Positions 42,217 to 50,303 are shown, counted from the stretch's first letter. The stretch: 64,000 nt of DNA from Lentzea aerocolonigenes (GCF_000974445.1 NZ_BBOJ01000014.1:310001-374000); one strand, 5' to 3'. Made by a program: numbers and translations. Notes: generated by a model not told the origin, from the letters alone.

Positions 42217-43117
42217 GTGCTGACCAGACCCTGCGGGTGAACTGGTTCGGCGGCACCGCGTCCGTGGTGAGCCGCACGCTCGTGCTGATCTCCTCGCCGC
42301 TCAGGCCGAGGCCGAGCACCAGGTGCCAGTGCAGGTCCCAGAGGTCCTGGAACGCGTCCAGCTCCACGTCCGCGTCCGCGCTGACGTGGAGCACGGCCGG
42401 TTCCGCGACCCGCACGACGCGCTCGACCGCCCGCACGTCCCGCGTGTTCGTGCGGAAGCTGAACGCCAGGTCGACCGTCTCGCTGTCGAGCCCGAAGGTC
42501 GCGTACGAGTGGCAGCGGTGGTGCGGCAGCGACAGCGGCTGGTTCGTCTCCAGGTAGAGGTCGCCCTCGAACCGCAGCGTCGGCGAGTGCTGGCTCAGGG
42601 TGGCCCTGGCGCTGACGAACTCCCAGCCCGGCATGTCGAGCTTGGGGACCAGCAGCTCCAGGATCTCGCCCCGGCGCGCACTCCGCGTGCGTTCGCCCGA
42701 GCGCCACGGGATTTCCCGGCTGTAGGGCTCCTTCTTCGTGACGAACACGTACGGCGCGTTGTCGGTCTGGAGGCTGAGGACGACGACCGTGCGGCCTCTC
42801 GCCCAGTCGAACGCGACGGTGGTGAGACCCGGCGCAACGCCGTCGAAGTGGCTCTCCACCCTGGGCCACCAGCTCGACAGCTCCTCGGCGGGCGCTCCCT
42901 TGACGTAGCGGCCCTTCTCGTCGACACCGACGATCCACATCGCCTCGGAACCGCGGGCGGCGTTGCACAGCGCGGCGATCTGGCGCGCGGCTTTGCCGTG
43001 GTCGACCGGCCACTGCGTCTTGAACTCCACGAAGGAGTCCTCGGACTGCGCGCCCTGCAGGGCACGCTCGATGGCAGCGCGAGCGTTCAACTCGAGTCGC
43101 TGTTTCAGCACCTGCAC
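42206..43117 (-). CDS. AlbA_2/Schlafen-like domain protein
   Basis: 303 aa. The N-terminal ~110 residues read EDSFVEFKTQWP, AARQIAALCNAARGSEAMWIVGVDEKG and TVVVLSLQTDNAPYVF, which fits the AlbA_2 (Schlafen N-terminal-like) putative nucleic-acid/nucleotide domain. The C-terminal ~180 residues are not recognised and are rich in beta-type segments. The role is unknown; such domains occur in phage-defence and regulatory proteins, often fused to a helix-turn-helix, which is absent here. It interrupts the fdxA-dapC/dapD block. Confidence 0.65.
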   Translation of the reverse strand: MQVLKQRLELNARAAIERALQGAQSEDSFVEFKTQWPVDHGKAARQIAALCNAARGSEAMWIVGVDEKGRYVKGAPAEELSSWWPRVESHFDGVAPGLTTVAFDWARGRTVVVLSLQTDNAPYVFVTKKEPYSREIPWRSGERTRSARRGEILELLVPKLDMPGWEFVSARATLSQHSPTLRFEGDLYLETNQPLSLPHHRCHSYATFGLDSETVDLAFSFRTNTRDVRAVERVVRVAEPAVLHVSADADVELDAFQDLWDLHWHLVLGLGLSGEEISTSVRLTTDAVPPNQFTRRVWSALKP

Positions 43118-43242
43118 CTCCTCTGGGCGGTCGTCCGTGCGGTCATGAAGTTGGCACGGGCCCAGCCTGCCTCAGCAGACCGGGCCCGTGCACAGTTTTA
43201 TCTCCTGGAAGCGGCTTGTCCCCTAGACGCGGCCTGTCGCTG

Positions 43243-44199
43243 TCAGTCGTTCGCGTGCAAAGCGGCGTTCAGTTCGACGCCGGTGCCCTTGCGCGGCTTG
43301 ACCTTGACGGTGCCGGTCACGGAGTCCCGGATGAAGAGCAGGTTGGACTGCCCGCTGAGCGCCACGGCCTTGACGACCTCGCCGTCCGGGAGCGTGACCT
43401 TGGTGCCCGCTGTGATGTAGAGGCCCGCCTCGACCACGCAGTCGTCGCCGAGGGAGATGCCGAGGCCCGCGTTGGCGCCGAGCAGGCAACGCTCGCCCAG
43501 GCTGATGACCTGCTTGCCGCCGCCGGACAGGGTGCCCATGATCGAGGCGCCGCCGCCCACGTCGGAGCCGTCGCCGACCACCACACCGCCGGAGATCCGG
43601 CCCTCGACCATGGAGTTGCCGAGGGTGCCGGCGTTGAAGTTGACGAAGCCCTCGTGCATGACCGTGGTGCCCTGGGCGAGGTGGGCGCCCAGACGGACCC
43701 GGTCCGCGTCGCCGATCCTGACGCCCGTGGGGACCACGTAGTCGACCATCCTGGGGAACTTGTCGACTCCGTAGACCGTGACCGGGCCCCTGGTGCGGAG
43801 CCTGATGCGGGTCTGCTCGAAGCCGTCCACCGCGCAGGGGCCGTGGTTCGTCCAGACCACGTTGGTGAGGAGGCCGAAGAGGCCGTCCAGGTTGGCGCCG
43901 TGGGGCTTGATCAGGCGGTGGCTGAGGAGGTGAAGCCTGAGCCAGACGTCGTAGGTGTCTCGGGGGGCCGTGGTCAGGTCGATGGCCACCTTGACGCCTA
44001 CTACCTCTACGTTGCGTTCCAGGTCTTCGCCCAGGAGCTTGGCCGCGGACTCGCCCAGGGCGTTGGCGATTTCGGCGGACGACAGGCGGGTGGTGGCCAG
44101 GTCGTCTGCGTCTCCCAGGGTTGGGGACGGGTACCAGGTGTCTAGGACGGTGCCGTCCGGGGTCACTGTGGCCAGGCCGATGCCGTATGCGGTGCTCAC
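43243..44199 (-). CDS. dapD: Tetrahydrodipicolinate N-succinyltransferase
   Basis: 318 aa from the GTG at 44199 (MSTAYGIGLATVTPDGTVLD). The C-terminal left-handed beta-helix has hexapeptide repeats: GVRIGDADRVRLGAHLAQG, then GGVVVGDGSDVGGGASIMGT and GANAGLGISLGDDC. This is the actinobacterial type of DapD, which succinylates tetrahydrodipicolinate. The start has TAGGCT 7 bases upstream. Its frame is open another ~390 bases upstream through the palindrome, which is not coding. Confidence 0.95.
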   Translation of the reverse strand: MSTAYGIGLATVTPDGTVLDTWYPSPTLGDADDLATTRLSSAEIANALGESAAKLLGEDLERNVEVVGVKVAIDLTTAPRDTYDVWLRLHLLSHRLIKPHGANLDGLFGLLTNVVWTNHGPCAVDGFEQTRIRLRTRGPVTVYGVDKFPRMVDYVVPTGVRIGDADRVRLGAHLAQGTTVMHEGFVNFNAGTLGNSMVEGRISGGVVVGDGSDVGGGASIMGTLSGGGKQVISLGERCLLGANAGLGISLGDDCVVEAGLYITAGTKVTLPDGEVVKAVALSGQSNLLFIRDSVTGTVKVKPRKGTGVELNAALHAND

Positions 44200-44206
44200 G
44201 GGGGTG

Positions 44207-44212
44207 AGCCTA
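44207..44212 (-). promoter_or_regulatory. Candidate -10 box for dapD
   Basis: TAGGCT on the minus strand, 7 bases before the GTG. Confidence 0.5.
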
Positions 44213-44450
44213 GTCCTCGGGGTTTCTGCTCGCGTCGGTTGCGTTGGTCGTCCCCCTGGTGCTTTGGCGTCTGCCTGTTTCGTGTCCGATGGGTGGTTGG
44301 GGTTGGGCGGGTTCCGTTCCTGTTTCAAGATTTCTGGGGCGCCGCCCCAGACCCCGCCAATCTGATCAAGGACCAGTCCAGCGCCGCCTGCGGGTTGATG
44401 GCACGCCTGGTGGGTTGGGCGGCTTGCTGTTGGGTGGGTTGGCCGGTTCG

Positions 44451-44592
44451 GGCGGTGTGGTCCCGTCACGAGCCGAGCCAGGAGCTGGTCACACCCGAGG
44501 GGAGAGGTCAAGTCGCGAAAAGCGTGCGACTTGACCTCTCCCCTCGGGCGCGACAAGAGCTGTGGCACGACTCGTGACGGGACCACACCGCC
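44451..44592. repeat. 142-bp intergenic palindrome (MITE-like)
   Basis: Outer arms 44451-44472 and 44571-44592 are a perfect 22-bp inverted repeat. The inner arms 44494-44516 and 44526-44548 are a perfect 23-bp inverted repeat with a 9-base loop; the segments between are partly complementary. The unit lies in a 469-base gene-less stretch (44200-44668) between dapD and a small lipoprotein gene. There is no gene inside. It may be a small non-autonomous element or an RNA hairpin. It differs in sequence from the palindromes around the HNH gene. Confidence 0.8.
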
Positions 44593-44668
44593 GGAACCTC
44601 GCGTTTAGGGCAAGGACTGCTCGGCTGCGCCTTCGCGTCGCCTCGCCTTGCCTTCGGCGTCGGCTTGG

Positions 44669-45082
44669 CTAGTCCGGTACGTCTGCGCTGAAGTACAGGC
44701 TGCCCAGGTCGCCCCTGGTGGCTATCAGTGCCTCGTTGCACTTCGACTGGCGGGCGTCTGTGCTCGAGACGTTGTCCACCTTCACGTCGCTGCACTTGAG
44801 GGCTTCGAAGTCGCCAACGGCGGTCATCAGGCGGGGGAGGACCTCGCTGACGTCCTGTTCTACCTGTTTGCCCTGGAAGGCCGCGTTCAGGTTGCGGGTC
44901 ATGGTGCTGACCTGGGACACCCAGGCCGCGCAGTCCGCCGGGGTGCCGGTGTGCTGGGAGCCGCAGGGTGCGGTGAAGAGGGTTCGAATCTGGCCGCACT
45001 GGCGGTCGCAGGCTGCTTCGGGTTCGCCGCAGGCCGTTGCCATGAGCATCAATGGGATGACCATGAGTGTGCGATTGAACAC
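44669..45082 (-). CDS. Small Cys-rich lipoprotein of unknown function
   Basis: 137 aa from the GTG at 45082 (MFNRTLMVIPLMLMATAC), a short lipoprotein signal with Cys18. The mature part has about six more Cys (CDRQCGQI, APCGSQ, ADCAAW, KCSDV, SKCNEA) that probably form disulfides. It is not recognised. A TACCGT box lies 7 bases before the start. It is divergent from dapE, 57 bp apart. The open frame runs on far upstream, antisense to dapE, which I regard as a shadow. Confidence 0.7.
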   Translation of the reverse strand: MFNRTLMVIPLMLMATACGEPEAACDRQCGQIRTLFTAPCGSQHTGTPADCAAWVSQVSTMTRNLNAAFQGKQVEQDVSEVLPRLMTAVGDFEALKCSDVKVDNVSSTDARQSKCNEALIATRGDLGSLYFSADVPD

Positions 45083-45089
45083 GGAGTGC

Positions 45090-45095
45090 ACGGTA
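45090..45095 (-). promoter_or_regulatory. Candidate -10 box for the lipoprotein gene
   Basis: TACCGT on the minus strand ends 7 bases before the GTG at 45082. Confidence 0.45.
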
Positions 45096-45127
45096 TCGGC
45101 TGAACGGAGTAGTCCCAAGTCGGTTAG

Positions 45128-45133
45128 TAGGGT
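45128..45133 (+). promoter_or_regulatory. Candidate -10 box for dapE
   Basis: TAGGGT ends 6 bases before the dapE GTG. Confidence 0.45.
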
Positions 45134-45139
45134 TGAGGG

Positions 45140-46207
45140 GTGTCTGACACCCTTGATCTCTTCGCTGACCCGGTTGAGTTGACGGTTGCGCTTGTCGATG
45201 TGCGCAGCGTGTCCGGGGAGGAGGCGGAGATCGCTGATCTCGTCGAGCGGTCGCTGAAGGTTCATGCGCCGCATCTGGAAATCACTCGATCGGGGAACGC
45301 GGTGCTGGCGCGGACCAATCTCGGGCGGGAGCGGCGGGTGGTGCTGGCCGGGCATTTGGACACCGTGCCGATCAACCAGAACTTTCCCAGTCGTCGTGAG
45401 GGCGATGTCCTGCACGGGTGCGGGACCGTCGACATGAAGGGTGGCGACGCGGTCATGCTCGCCATCGCGGCTCTTAGTGCTCAGGCTCGGCACGATCTGA
45501 CGTTCGTCTTTTACGACTGCGAGGAGATCGAGGCTGAACGCAACGGGCTCACTCGGATCGAGCGGGAGGCCGTCGAGTGGTTGACCGGGGATCTGGCCAT
45601 CGTGTGCGAGCCGTCCAACGGGACGGTTGAGGCCGGGTGTCAGGGGACCATGCGGGTTGAGGTTCGGACTCGGGGGAAGCGGGCGCACACCGCTCGGGCG
45701 TGGATGGGGGAGAACGCCATTCACGGGATGGGCGAGGCGTTGCGGCGGCTTGAGGCTTATGTGCCTCGGCAGCCTGAGATCGACGGGTGCCGGTACCACG
45801 AGGGGTTGCAGGCGGTGAAGATCAGCGGGGGTGTCGCCGGCAACGTCGTGCCGGACGAGGCCGTGCTGACGGTGAACCACCGGTTTGCGCCTGATCGGTC
45901 CGTTGAGCAGGCCGAGCAGCACCTTCGTGAGGTGTTCGAGGGGTTCGAGGTCGTTGTCACGGACTTCTCCGGTGGGGCGTTGCCCGGGTTGCAGGCGCCT
46001 GCCGCTCGGGAACTGGTGGAGGCGGCTGGTGGGGTGCCGGTGGCCAAGCTCGGGTGGACCGACGTTGCCCGGTTCGCGGCGTTGGGGATGCCTGCGGTCA
46101 ATTTCGGGCCCGGAGATCCCACGTTGGCGCACACGCAGGAAGAGCACGTGGCGGTCCAGCAGATCACCGGGTGTTTCGACGTGCTTAAGCGATTTCTGCT
46201 TGCCTGA
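45140..46207 (+). CDS. dapE: Succinyl-diaminopimelate desuccinylase
   Basis: 355 aa. M20 metallopeptidase fold: metal ligands in LAGHLDTVP, GCGTVDMKGGDAVML, the catalytic EE in YDCEEIEAERNGL and CEPSNGTVEAGCQG; the lid domain has RGKRAHTARAWMGENAIHG. This is the actinobacterial DapE, which releases succinate to give LL-DAP. It matches Rv1202 in position after dapD. Length is normal. Confidence 0.94.
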   Translation: MSDTLDLFADPVELTVALVDVRSVSGEEAEIADLVERSLKVHAPHLEITRSGNAVLARTNLGRERRVVLAGHLDTVPINQNFPSRREGDVLHGCGTVDMKGGDAVMLAIAALSAQARHDLTFVFYDCEEIEAERNGLTRIEREAVEWLTGDLAIVCEPSNGTVEAGCQGTMRVEVRTRGKRAHTARAWMGENAIHGMGEALRRLEAYVPRQPEIDGCRYHEGLQAVKISGGVAGNVVPDEAVLTVNHRFAPDRSVEQAEQHLREVFEGFEVVVTDFSGGALPGLQAPAARELVEAAGGVPVAKLGWTDVARFAALGMPAVNFGPGDPTLAHTQEEHVAVQQITGCFDVLKRFLLA

Positions 46208-46211
46208 TCAC

Positions 46212-46217
46212 TAATAT
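46212..46217 (+). promoter_or_regulatory. Candidate -10 box for the first LOG gene
   Basis: TAATAT ends 7 bases before the ATG at 46225, which favours that start over the GTG at 46222. Confidence 0.4.
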
Positions 46218-46224
46218 CTCAGTG

Positions 46225-47001
46225 ATGACGGAAGACAAGAACGGCGTTGTGGACGAGCGTCCTCACGAGAAGGTGCGCGGGCCCGTCGTGTTGCGGCGGG
46301 AGCGCAGGGACGAGCTCACCACCACGGATCAGCGCCTGCTCGATTCTCGTGGGCCCTCGGACTGGGTGCACACCGATCCGTGGCGGGTGCTGCGGATTCA
46401 GGCGGAGTTCGTCGAAGGTTTCGGTGCGCTGGCAGAGGTTCCCAGTGCGGTGACCGTGTTCGGGTCTGCCCGGACCGGGCGGGATCATCCCGAGTACCAG
46501 CTCGGGCGGGACCTCGGTGCGGCGCTGGCCCAGGCCGGGTTCGCGGCGATCACCGGGGGTGGGCCGGGGGCCATGGAGGCCGTCAACCGCGGGTGTTCCG
46601 AGGCCGGTGGGTTCTCGGTCGGGCTCGGGATCGAGCTGCCGTTCGAGCAGGGGCTCAACCCGTGGGTGGACCTCGGGGTGAACTTCCGCTACTTCTTCGT
46701 GCGCAAGACGATGTTCATCAAGTACTCGCAGGCGTTCATCTGCCTGCCGGGTGGCTTCGGCACGCTCGACGAGCTCTTCGAGGCGTTGACGCTGGTGCAG
46801 ACGAAGAAGGTCACCAAGTTCCCGGTGGTGCTCTTCGGAACGCACTACTGGCAGGGGCTCTACGACTGGATCAAGAACTCGGTGCTGGAAGGCGGCAAGG
46901 TCGGCGAGAAGGACCTCGCGCTGCTGCACCTCACCGACGACATCGAGGACGCGGTGCGCGTGGTCAAGGAAGCGCACCAGGCATGGGCGGACGCACACTG
47001 A
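46225..47001 (+). CDS. LOG-family protein (TIGR00730), long form
   Basis: 258 aa from the ATG at 46225. The Rossmann-like LOG core has VFGSARTGRDHPEYQL, the phosphate motif GGGPGAMEAVNRG and the catalytic motif LPGGFGTLDELFE. LOG proteins are cytokinin riboside 5'-monophosphate phosphoribohydrolases or related nucleotide hydrolases. An N-terminal extension of ~50 residues (HEKVRGPVVLRRERRDE) marks the actinobacterial long type. It is joined to a second LOG gene by a one-base overlap. Confidence 0.9.
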   Translation: MTEDKNGVVDERPHEKVRGPVVLRRERRDELTTTDQRLLDSRGPSDWVHTDPWRVLRIQAEFVEGFGALAEVPSAVTVFGSARTGRDHPEYQLGRDLGAALAQAGFAAITGGGPGAMEAVNRGCSEAGGFSVGLGIELPFEQGLNPWVDLGVNFRYFFVRKTMFIKYSQAFICLPGGFGTLDELFEALTLVQTKKVTKFPVVLFGTHYWQGLYDWIKNSVLEGGKVGEKDLALLHLTDDIEDAVRVVKEAHQAWADAH

Positions 47002-47534
47002 TGTTTGTCGCTGTTTACTGCGGGAGTCTCGCGACGGTTCCGCAGAGCTACATCGACCTCGCCGCCGAGGTGGGGCGCCAGATCGCCGCGCGCGGGTGGA
47101 ACCTCGTGTGGGGCGGTGGGCAGACGTCGATGATGGGTGCGGTGGCGCGGGAGGCCCGCGCCGGTGGGGCGTTCACCTACGGTGTCATCCCGAAGGGGCT
47201 GGCCACCAGGGAGATCGCCGACCGCGAGTCGACCGAGCTGCACGTCGTCGACACCATGCGCGAGCGCAAGAAGATGATGGACGACAAGGCCGACGCGTTC
47301 CTCACGCTGCCCGGTGGCATCGGGACCGCGGAGGAGTTCTTCGAGGTCTGGACGGCGGGTGTGCTGGGCATGCACGCCAAGCCCGTCGTGCTGCTCGACG
47401 TCGACAACCACTACAAGGGACTCGTCGAGTGGCTGAGCGAGTTGCGGGACAAGGGATTCGTGTCCCACGCGGCGCTGAAGTCGCTCGTCGTCACGGACGA
47501 CGTGTCAGTTGCTCTTGACGCTTGCGTCGTTTAG
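47001..47534 (+). CDS. LOG-family protein (TIGR00730), short form
   Basis: 177 aa, the canonical LOG length. Motifs: VAVYCGSLATVPQSY, WGGGQTSMMGAVAREA (phosphate motif, with TSMMG instead of the usual GLMG) and LPGGIGTAEEFFEVWT (catalytic). It corresponds to the single LOG gene in this position in mycobacteria (Rv1205). The tandem arrangement with the longer paralogue suggests different nucleotide substrates. Its 3' end overlaps the convergent gene by 30 bases. Confidence 0.92.
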   Translation: MFVAVYCGSLATVPQSYIDLAAEVGRQIAARGWNLVWGGGQTSMMGAVAREARAGGAFTYGVIPKGLATREIADRESTELHVVDTMRERKKMMDDKADAFLTLPGGIGTAEEFFEVWTAGVLGMHAKPVVLLDVDNHYKGLVEWLSELRDKGFVSHAALKSLVVTDDVSVALDACVV

Positions 47535-48557
47535 CCCCTTGGCCTTGGCCAGGATCTGGGCCTCCGGCAGGAGATCCGGCAGCGGACGGTACGGCGTGGC
47601 CGTCACCTCGAACCGCTTGCCGGAGACCACCCTGCCCTGCCAGGAGCCCGCGATCTCGCCGTCGACGAGCACGGCGCCACGCCGGCCGAGGATGCGGAAG
47701 ATGTCCTTCTGCGCGGCCTTGTCCGGCAGCAGCAGGTCCCGGTCGCGGGCCTGCAGGTACGGGTCGGTCGGTGGCAGCAGGCGCACGGCGGGCGGTTCGG
47801 CGTCGGCGATCTCCAGGTCTTCCGGCAGCCACGCCTTGTGGCCGTCGACGGTCACCTCTGCGAGGCCGTCCTTCGGCCACTGCTTCTTGACCTCACGGGT
47901 GGTCGTGCCGAAGTAACTGGCCACTTCGGACGGTCCGGCGGGACCGTGCAGGGTCAGGTAGCGGTGGATGAGCTCGTCGAAGCCCGCGGTCTTGCGCGGC
48001 ACGCCCGGCCAGCCGTGGATGCGCTCGAACGTCACGGTCTTCTCCTCCGGGATGATCCGGAGACCCGCGGGAAGTGCGCCGAGCCGGAAGATCGAGTCGC
48101 TCACGTGCTCGGTCCCGCAGCCCCGGCACGGTTCGATGGTCTGCTTCGGCGCCAACGGGGTCAGCGCCGTGCTGACGTCGCCCTTGGTCATCGGCTTGGT
48201 GACGATCGACCTCATCGCCGTCGCGATGTGCCGCAGGGCGTCGACCATGTCGTCCACTTTGGGACGGGAAGCGCGGGCACGGGCGTCGGCGTCGCTCCAC
48301 GGCCACAGTGCGCGGGAGAACGCCTTCAGCTCGCCGGCCCGGTGCAGGTGCGGGGCACCGCGCACGGACCAGGTCACGACGAACTCGTCCACCGAGGGCT
48401 CGTCGAGCCTGGCGGCGAGACTCAGCAGGGCCGAGCCGGAGGTGTTGTCCTGGACGCCCAGGGAGAACACCGCCAACTCGGCCGCGTCGGAGACTCGCCG
48501 GTCCAGCTCGTGCTGATGGATCCGGTGGAGGAGCACCTGCTGCCGGGTGAGGTCCAC
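47505..48557 (-). CDS. Winged-helix protein of the AlkZ/YcaQ-like family
   Basis: 350 aa. The N-terminal region LTRQQVLLHRIHQHELDRRV and GVQDNTSGSALLSLAARL, the middle FVVTWSVRGAPHLHRAGEL and the C-terminal LPPTDPYLQARDRDLLLP, RRGAVLVDGEIAGSWQGRVV are typical of the winged-helix (PF06224) family. That family includes interstrand-crosslink glycosylases (AlkZ), whose QxD motif is catalytic; here the corresponding loop reads VQDNT. A CxxC pair (EPCRGCGTEHV) is an extra. DNA repair is likely but unproven. Confidence 0.8.
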   Translation of the reverse strand: MDLTRQQVLLHRIHQHELDRRVSDAAELAVFSLGVQDNTSGSALLSLAARLDEPSVDEFVVTWSVRGAPHLHRAGELKAFSRALWPWSDADARARASRPKVDDMVDALRHIATAMRSIVTKPMTKGDVSTALTPLAPKQTIEPCRGCGTEHVSDSIFRLGALPAGLRIIPEEKTVTFERIHGWPGVPRKTAGFDELIHRYLTLHGPAGPSEVASYFGTTTREVKKQWPKDGLAEVTVDGHKAWLPEDLEIADAEPPAVRLLPPTDPYLQARDRDLLLPDKAAQKDIFRILGRRGAVLVDGEIAGSWQGRVVSGKRFEVTATPYRPLPDLLPEAQILAKAKGLNDASVKSN

Positions 48558-48569
48558 CCGGACATTCTT

Positions 48570-48725
48570 ACGCCTTCGGCACCTGGTAGCTCGATGGTGT
48601 CGGGCTGGGTTTTGCCGGAGGCGGGCCGGGCTGGGTGTTGCCCGCCTTCGGCACCATCGAGCTGGCGATGCCGAAGGCGGGCCCCAGCCGTGTCAGGCCT
48701 TCGGAACCGTCAGGCTCGACGGTCC
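48570..48725. repeat. Three degenerate copies of a gene-end sequence
   Basis: Read on the minus strand, the end of the hydrolase gene (SSLTVPKA, 48693-48725) is echoed by 48641-48672 (SSMVPKA) and 48570-48601 (SSYQVPKA), the last two in a shifted frame beyond the stop. This suggests tandem duplication of the 3' end followed by a frameshift. Confidence 0.55.
48640..48682 (-). terminator. Hairpin downstream of the CocE-type hydrolase gene
   Basis: A perfect 14-bp stem (48640-48653 with 48669-48682) with a 15-base loop and no T run. It lies just after the hydrolase stop; terminator or mRNA-stabilising structure. Confidence 0.55.
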
Positions 48726-50186
48726 GAAAGTGACGGTCGAACCACGCGTCGACTCGCTGAGGTAGCGCGGGTCCACGGTGTCGATCACCAGTGCGAGCCG
48801 GTCGCCCGCGCCCACGTTCCACACCGTCGGCTCGAGTTCGACGTCGAGCGTCTGCGTGCGGCCAGCGCCGGTCACCTTCACCGGCTTGTGCGTGATCAGC
48901 GAGCCGAGGCCGAGTGGTCCGACCTCGTAGAGGTACGCGAACAGCGTGGTCGTTTCCGCGCTCGGGGTCACCGTCAGCTTCAGCTTCGGGGTGCCCGCGA
49001 TCGTGGCGCCGTTCCAGTACTGCGGGCCGCTCCACACGCCCGCCAGGTTGCGGTCGACGAACGGCAGCCCCACCCCGGTCGGGATGTTCAGGAACCCTTG
49101 CAGCGCACCGGAGAGCAGGATCGTGCCGCTGTCCGCGACCGTGTTCCAGCCGGCGTGGATCTTCTTGCCGTCCAGCTGCATCGTGTCGGTGGCGCCCGCC
49201 GGCCACGCGCCGAACTTCTTCCACGTGCCGCCGTTGTTGGGCTTGAGCTGCACCGGCTGCTCGGCGTCGATGCCGTTGGCCGCGCCCTTGACGTAGCGGT
49301 CGAACCAGCGGCCCACCGACTCCCAGATCTCGTTGGGCAGGCCCGCCGCGCCGAAGAGCTCGGCGGTGGCGTGGTCGCCCGGCGAGAGCATGAGTCGCTT
49401 GGGGCCGGTGAGGTTCGAGTAGAAGTCGGCGACCTGGCCCGGCGCGAAGATGCCGTCGTTCCAGGCGTTGCCGATCATCACCGCGGTGCCGTTGGCGTTG
49501 ATCTGGTCGATCTTCGAGGCGGCCGAACGTCCCGCGGAGATCGGCACGACCTCCCAGAACCTGCCGTCGCGGTAGGCGTCCTCGGCCTCGTTCAACACGG
49601 GGCCGGGACGTCCGGTGGCGTGGCCCGCAGCGAGCAGGACCTCGACGGCCTGCTTGTTCACGGTGCTGTACGGGTAGAGCGAGCGGGCCAGGTCGGTCCA
49701 CGTGCTCAACGCCGCCGCGGCCTTGATGCGCTTGTCCGCGGCCGCCGCGAGCAAGGACTGCCCTGCGCCGTAGGAGATCCCGGCCACGCCGACCTTGGTG
49801 CTGTCGGCGTGTGCGTTCGCGACGGCCCAGTCGATGACCAAGCTGACGTCGCCGACGGTGTCGGGACCGGCGATGTCGATCTCGCCGCCGGAGTCCCAGA
49901 AGCCGCGGCTCGTGTAGCTGACCACGACGTAGCCGGACTCCTTGGCGAGCTTGGCCGCCGCGCCGACGTACTCGATGTTGGGCACCGCCCAGCTGGACGG
50001 CATGACGAGCAACGGGAACGGGCCGCTGCCCTGACCGGTCGGCTCGATGACGAAGGCCTTCAGGGTGGTGCCACCGACACCGGAGATCGACTCGTAGGTG
50101 ATGGAGTGCCCCGGCGCCGCGTTGGCGACTGGAGCACCGAGCAGGGTTGTGAGGAGTACCAGGACTGAAACAAGTGATCGTCGCAC
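48693..50186 (-). CDS. Secreted CocE/NonD-type serine hydrolase
   Basis: 497 aa from the GTG at 50186 with an excellent site (AAGGAGGA) before it. The signal peptide ends near VANA-APG. The alpha/beta-hydrolase part (PF02129 type) has the nucleophile motif GVAGISYGAGQSL and the oxyanion motif SRGFWDSGGEIDI; LMLSPGDHATAELFG holds the His. A C-terminal jelly-roll domain (~370-497, TTTLFAYLYEVGP, VWNVGAGDRLALVIDT) is the X-Pro dipeptidyl-peptidase/CocE C-terminal domain. It probably cleaves a peptide or ester outside the cell. Confidence 0.88.
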   Translation of the reverse strand: MRRSLVSVLVLLTTLLGAPVANAAPGHSITYESISGVGGTTLKAFVIEPTGQGSGPFPLLVMPSSWAVPNIEYVGAAAKLAKESGYVVVSYTSRGFWDSGGEIDIAGPDTVGDVSLVIDWAVANAHADSTKVGVAGISYGAGQSLLAAAADKRIKAAAALSTWTDLARSLYPYSTVNKQAVEVLLAAGHATGRPGPVLNEAEDAYRDGRFWEVVPISAGRSAASKIDQINANGTAVMIGNAWNDGIFAPGQVADFYSNLTGPKRLMLSPGDHATAELFGAAGLPNEIWESVGRWFDRYVKGAANGIDAEQPVQLKPNNGGTWKKFGAWPAGATDTMQLDGKKIHAGWNTVADSGTILLSGALQGFLNIPTGVGLPFVDRNLAGVWSGPQYWNGATIAGTPKLKLTVTPSAETTTLFAYLYEVGPLGLGSLITHKPVKVTGAGRTQTLDVELEPTVWNVGAGDRLALVIDTVDPRYLSESTRGSTVTFGPSSLTVPKA

Positions 50187-50226
50187 GCTGGTCCTCCTTG
50201 ACCATGACGTAGATCACACAGGGTTG

Positions 50227-50266
50227 TTACCGGGGAGTAAACCAGATTGCTACTGACGGGTAGCAA
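50227..50266. promoter_or_regulatory. Two adjacent TetR-like operator dyads
   Basis: TTAC-N6-GTAA at 50227-50240 and TTGCTAC-N6-GTAGCAA at 50247-50266 lie between the hydrolase gene (minus) and the folP2-like gene (plus). The shape suits a TetR-type dimer, possibly one regulating lipid genes; no such regulator gene is adjacent. Confidence 0.45.
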
Positions 50267-50290
50267 CAAGCTGTGAGCCAGCTCACTGTT

Positions 50291-50296
50291 TACGCT
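50291..50296 (+). promoter_or_regulatory. Candidate -10 box for the folP2-like gene
   Basis: TACGCT ends 7 bases before the GTG at 50304. Confidence 0.45.
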
Positions 50297-50303
50297 GGGT
50301 GGC

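Noticed and set aside
44200..44586. N-terminal extension of dapD through the palindrome (open to 44586)
   Set aside because: DapD of normal length begins at 44199, with a TAGGCT box just upstream. The extension has palindromic, non-protein-like sequence.
45083..46147. Long N-terminal extension of the small lipoprotein, antisense to dapE
   Set aside because: The lipoprotein signal starts at 45082. The extension mirrors dapE and lacks motifs.
47838..50168. 776-codon plus-strand frame over the winged-helix and hydrolase genes
   Set aside because: It contradicts two well-supported minus-strand genes, and the protein is low-complexity Arg/Val/Gly-rich.
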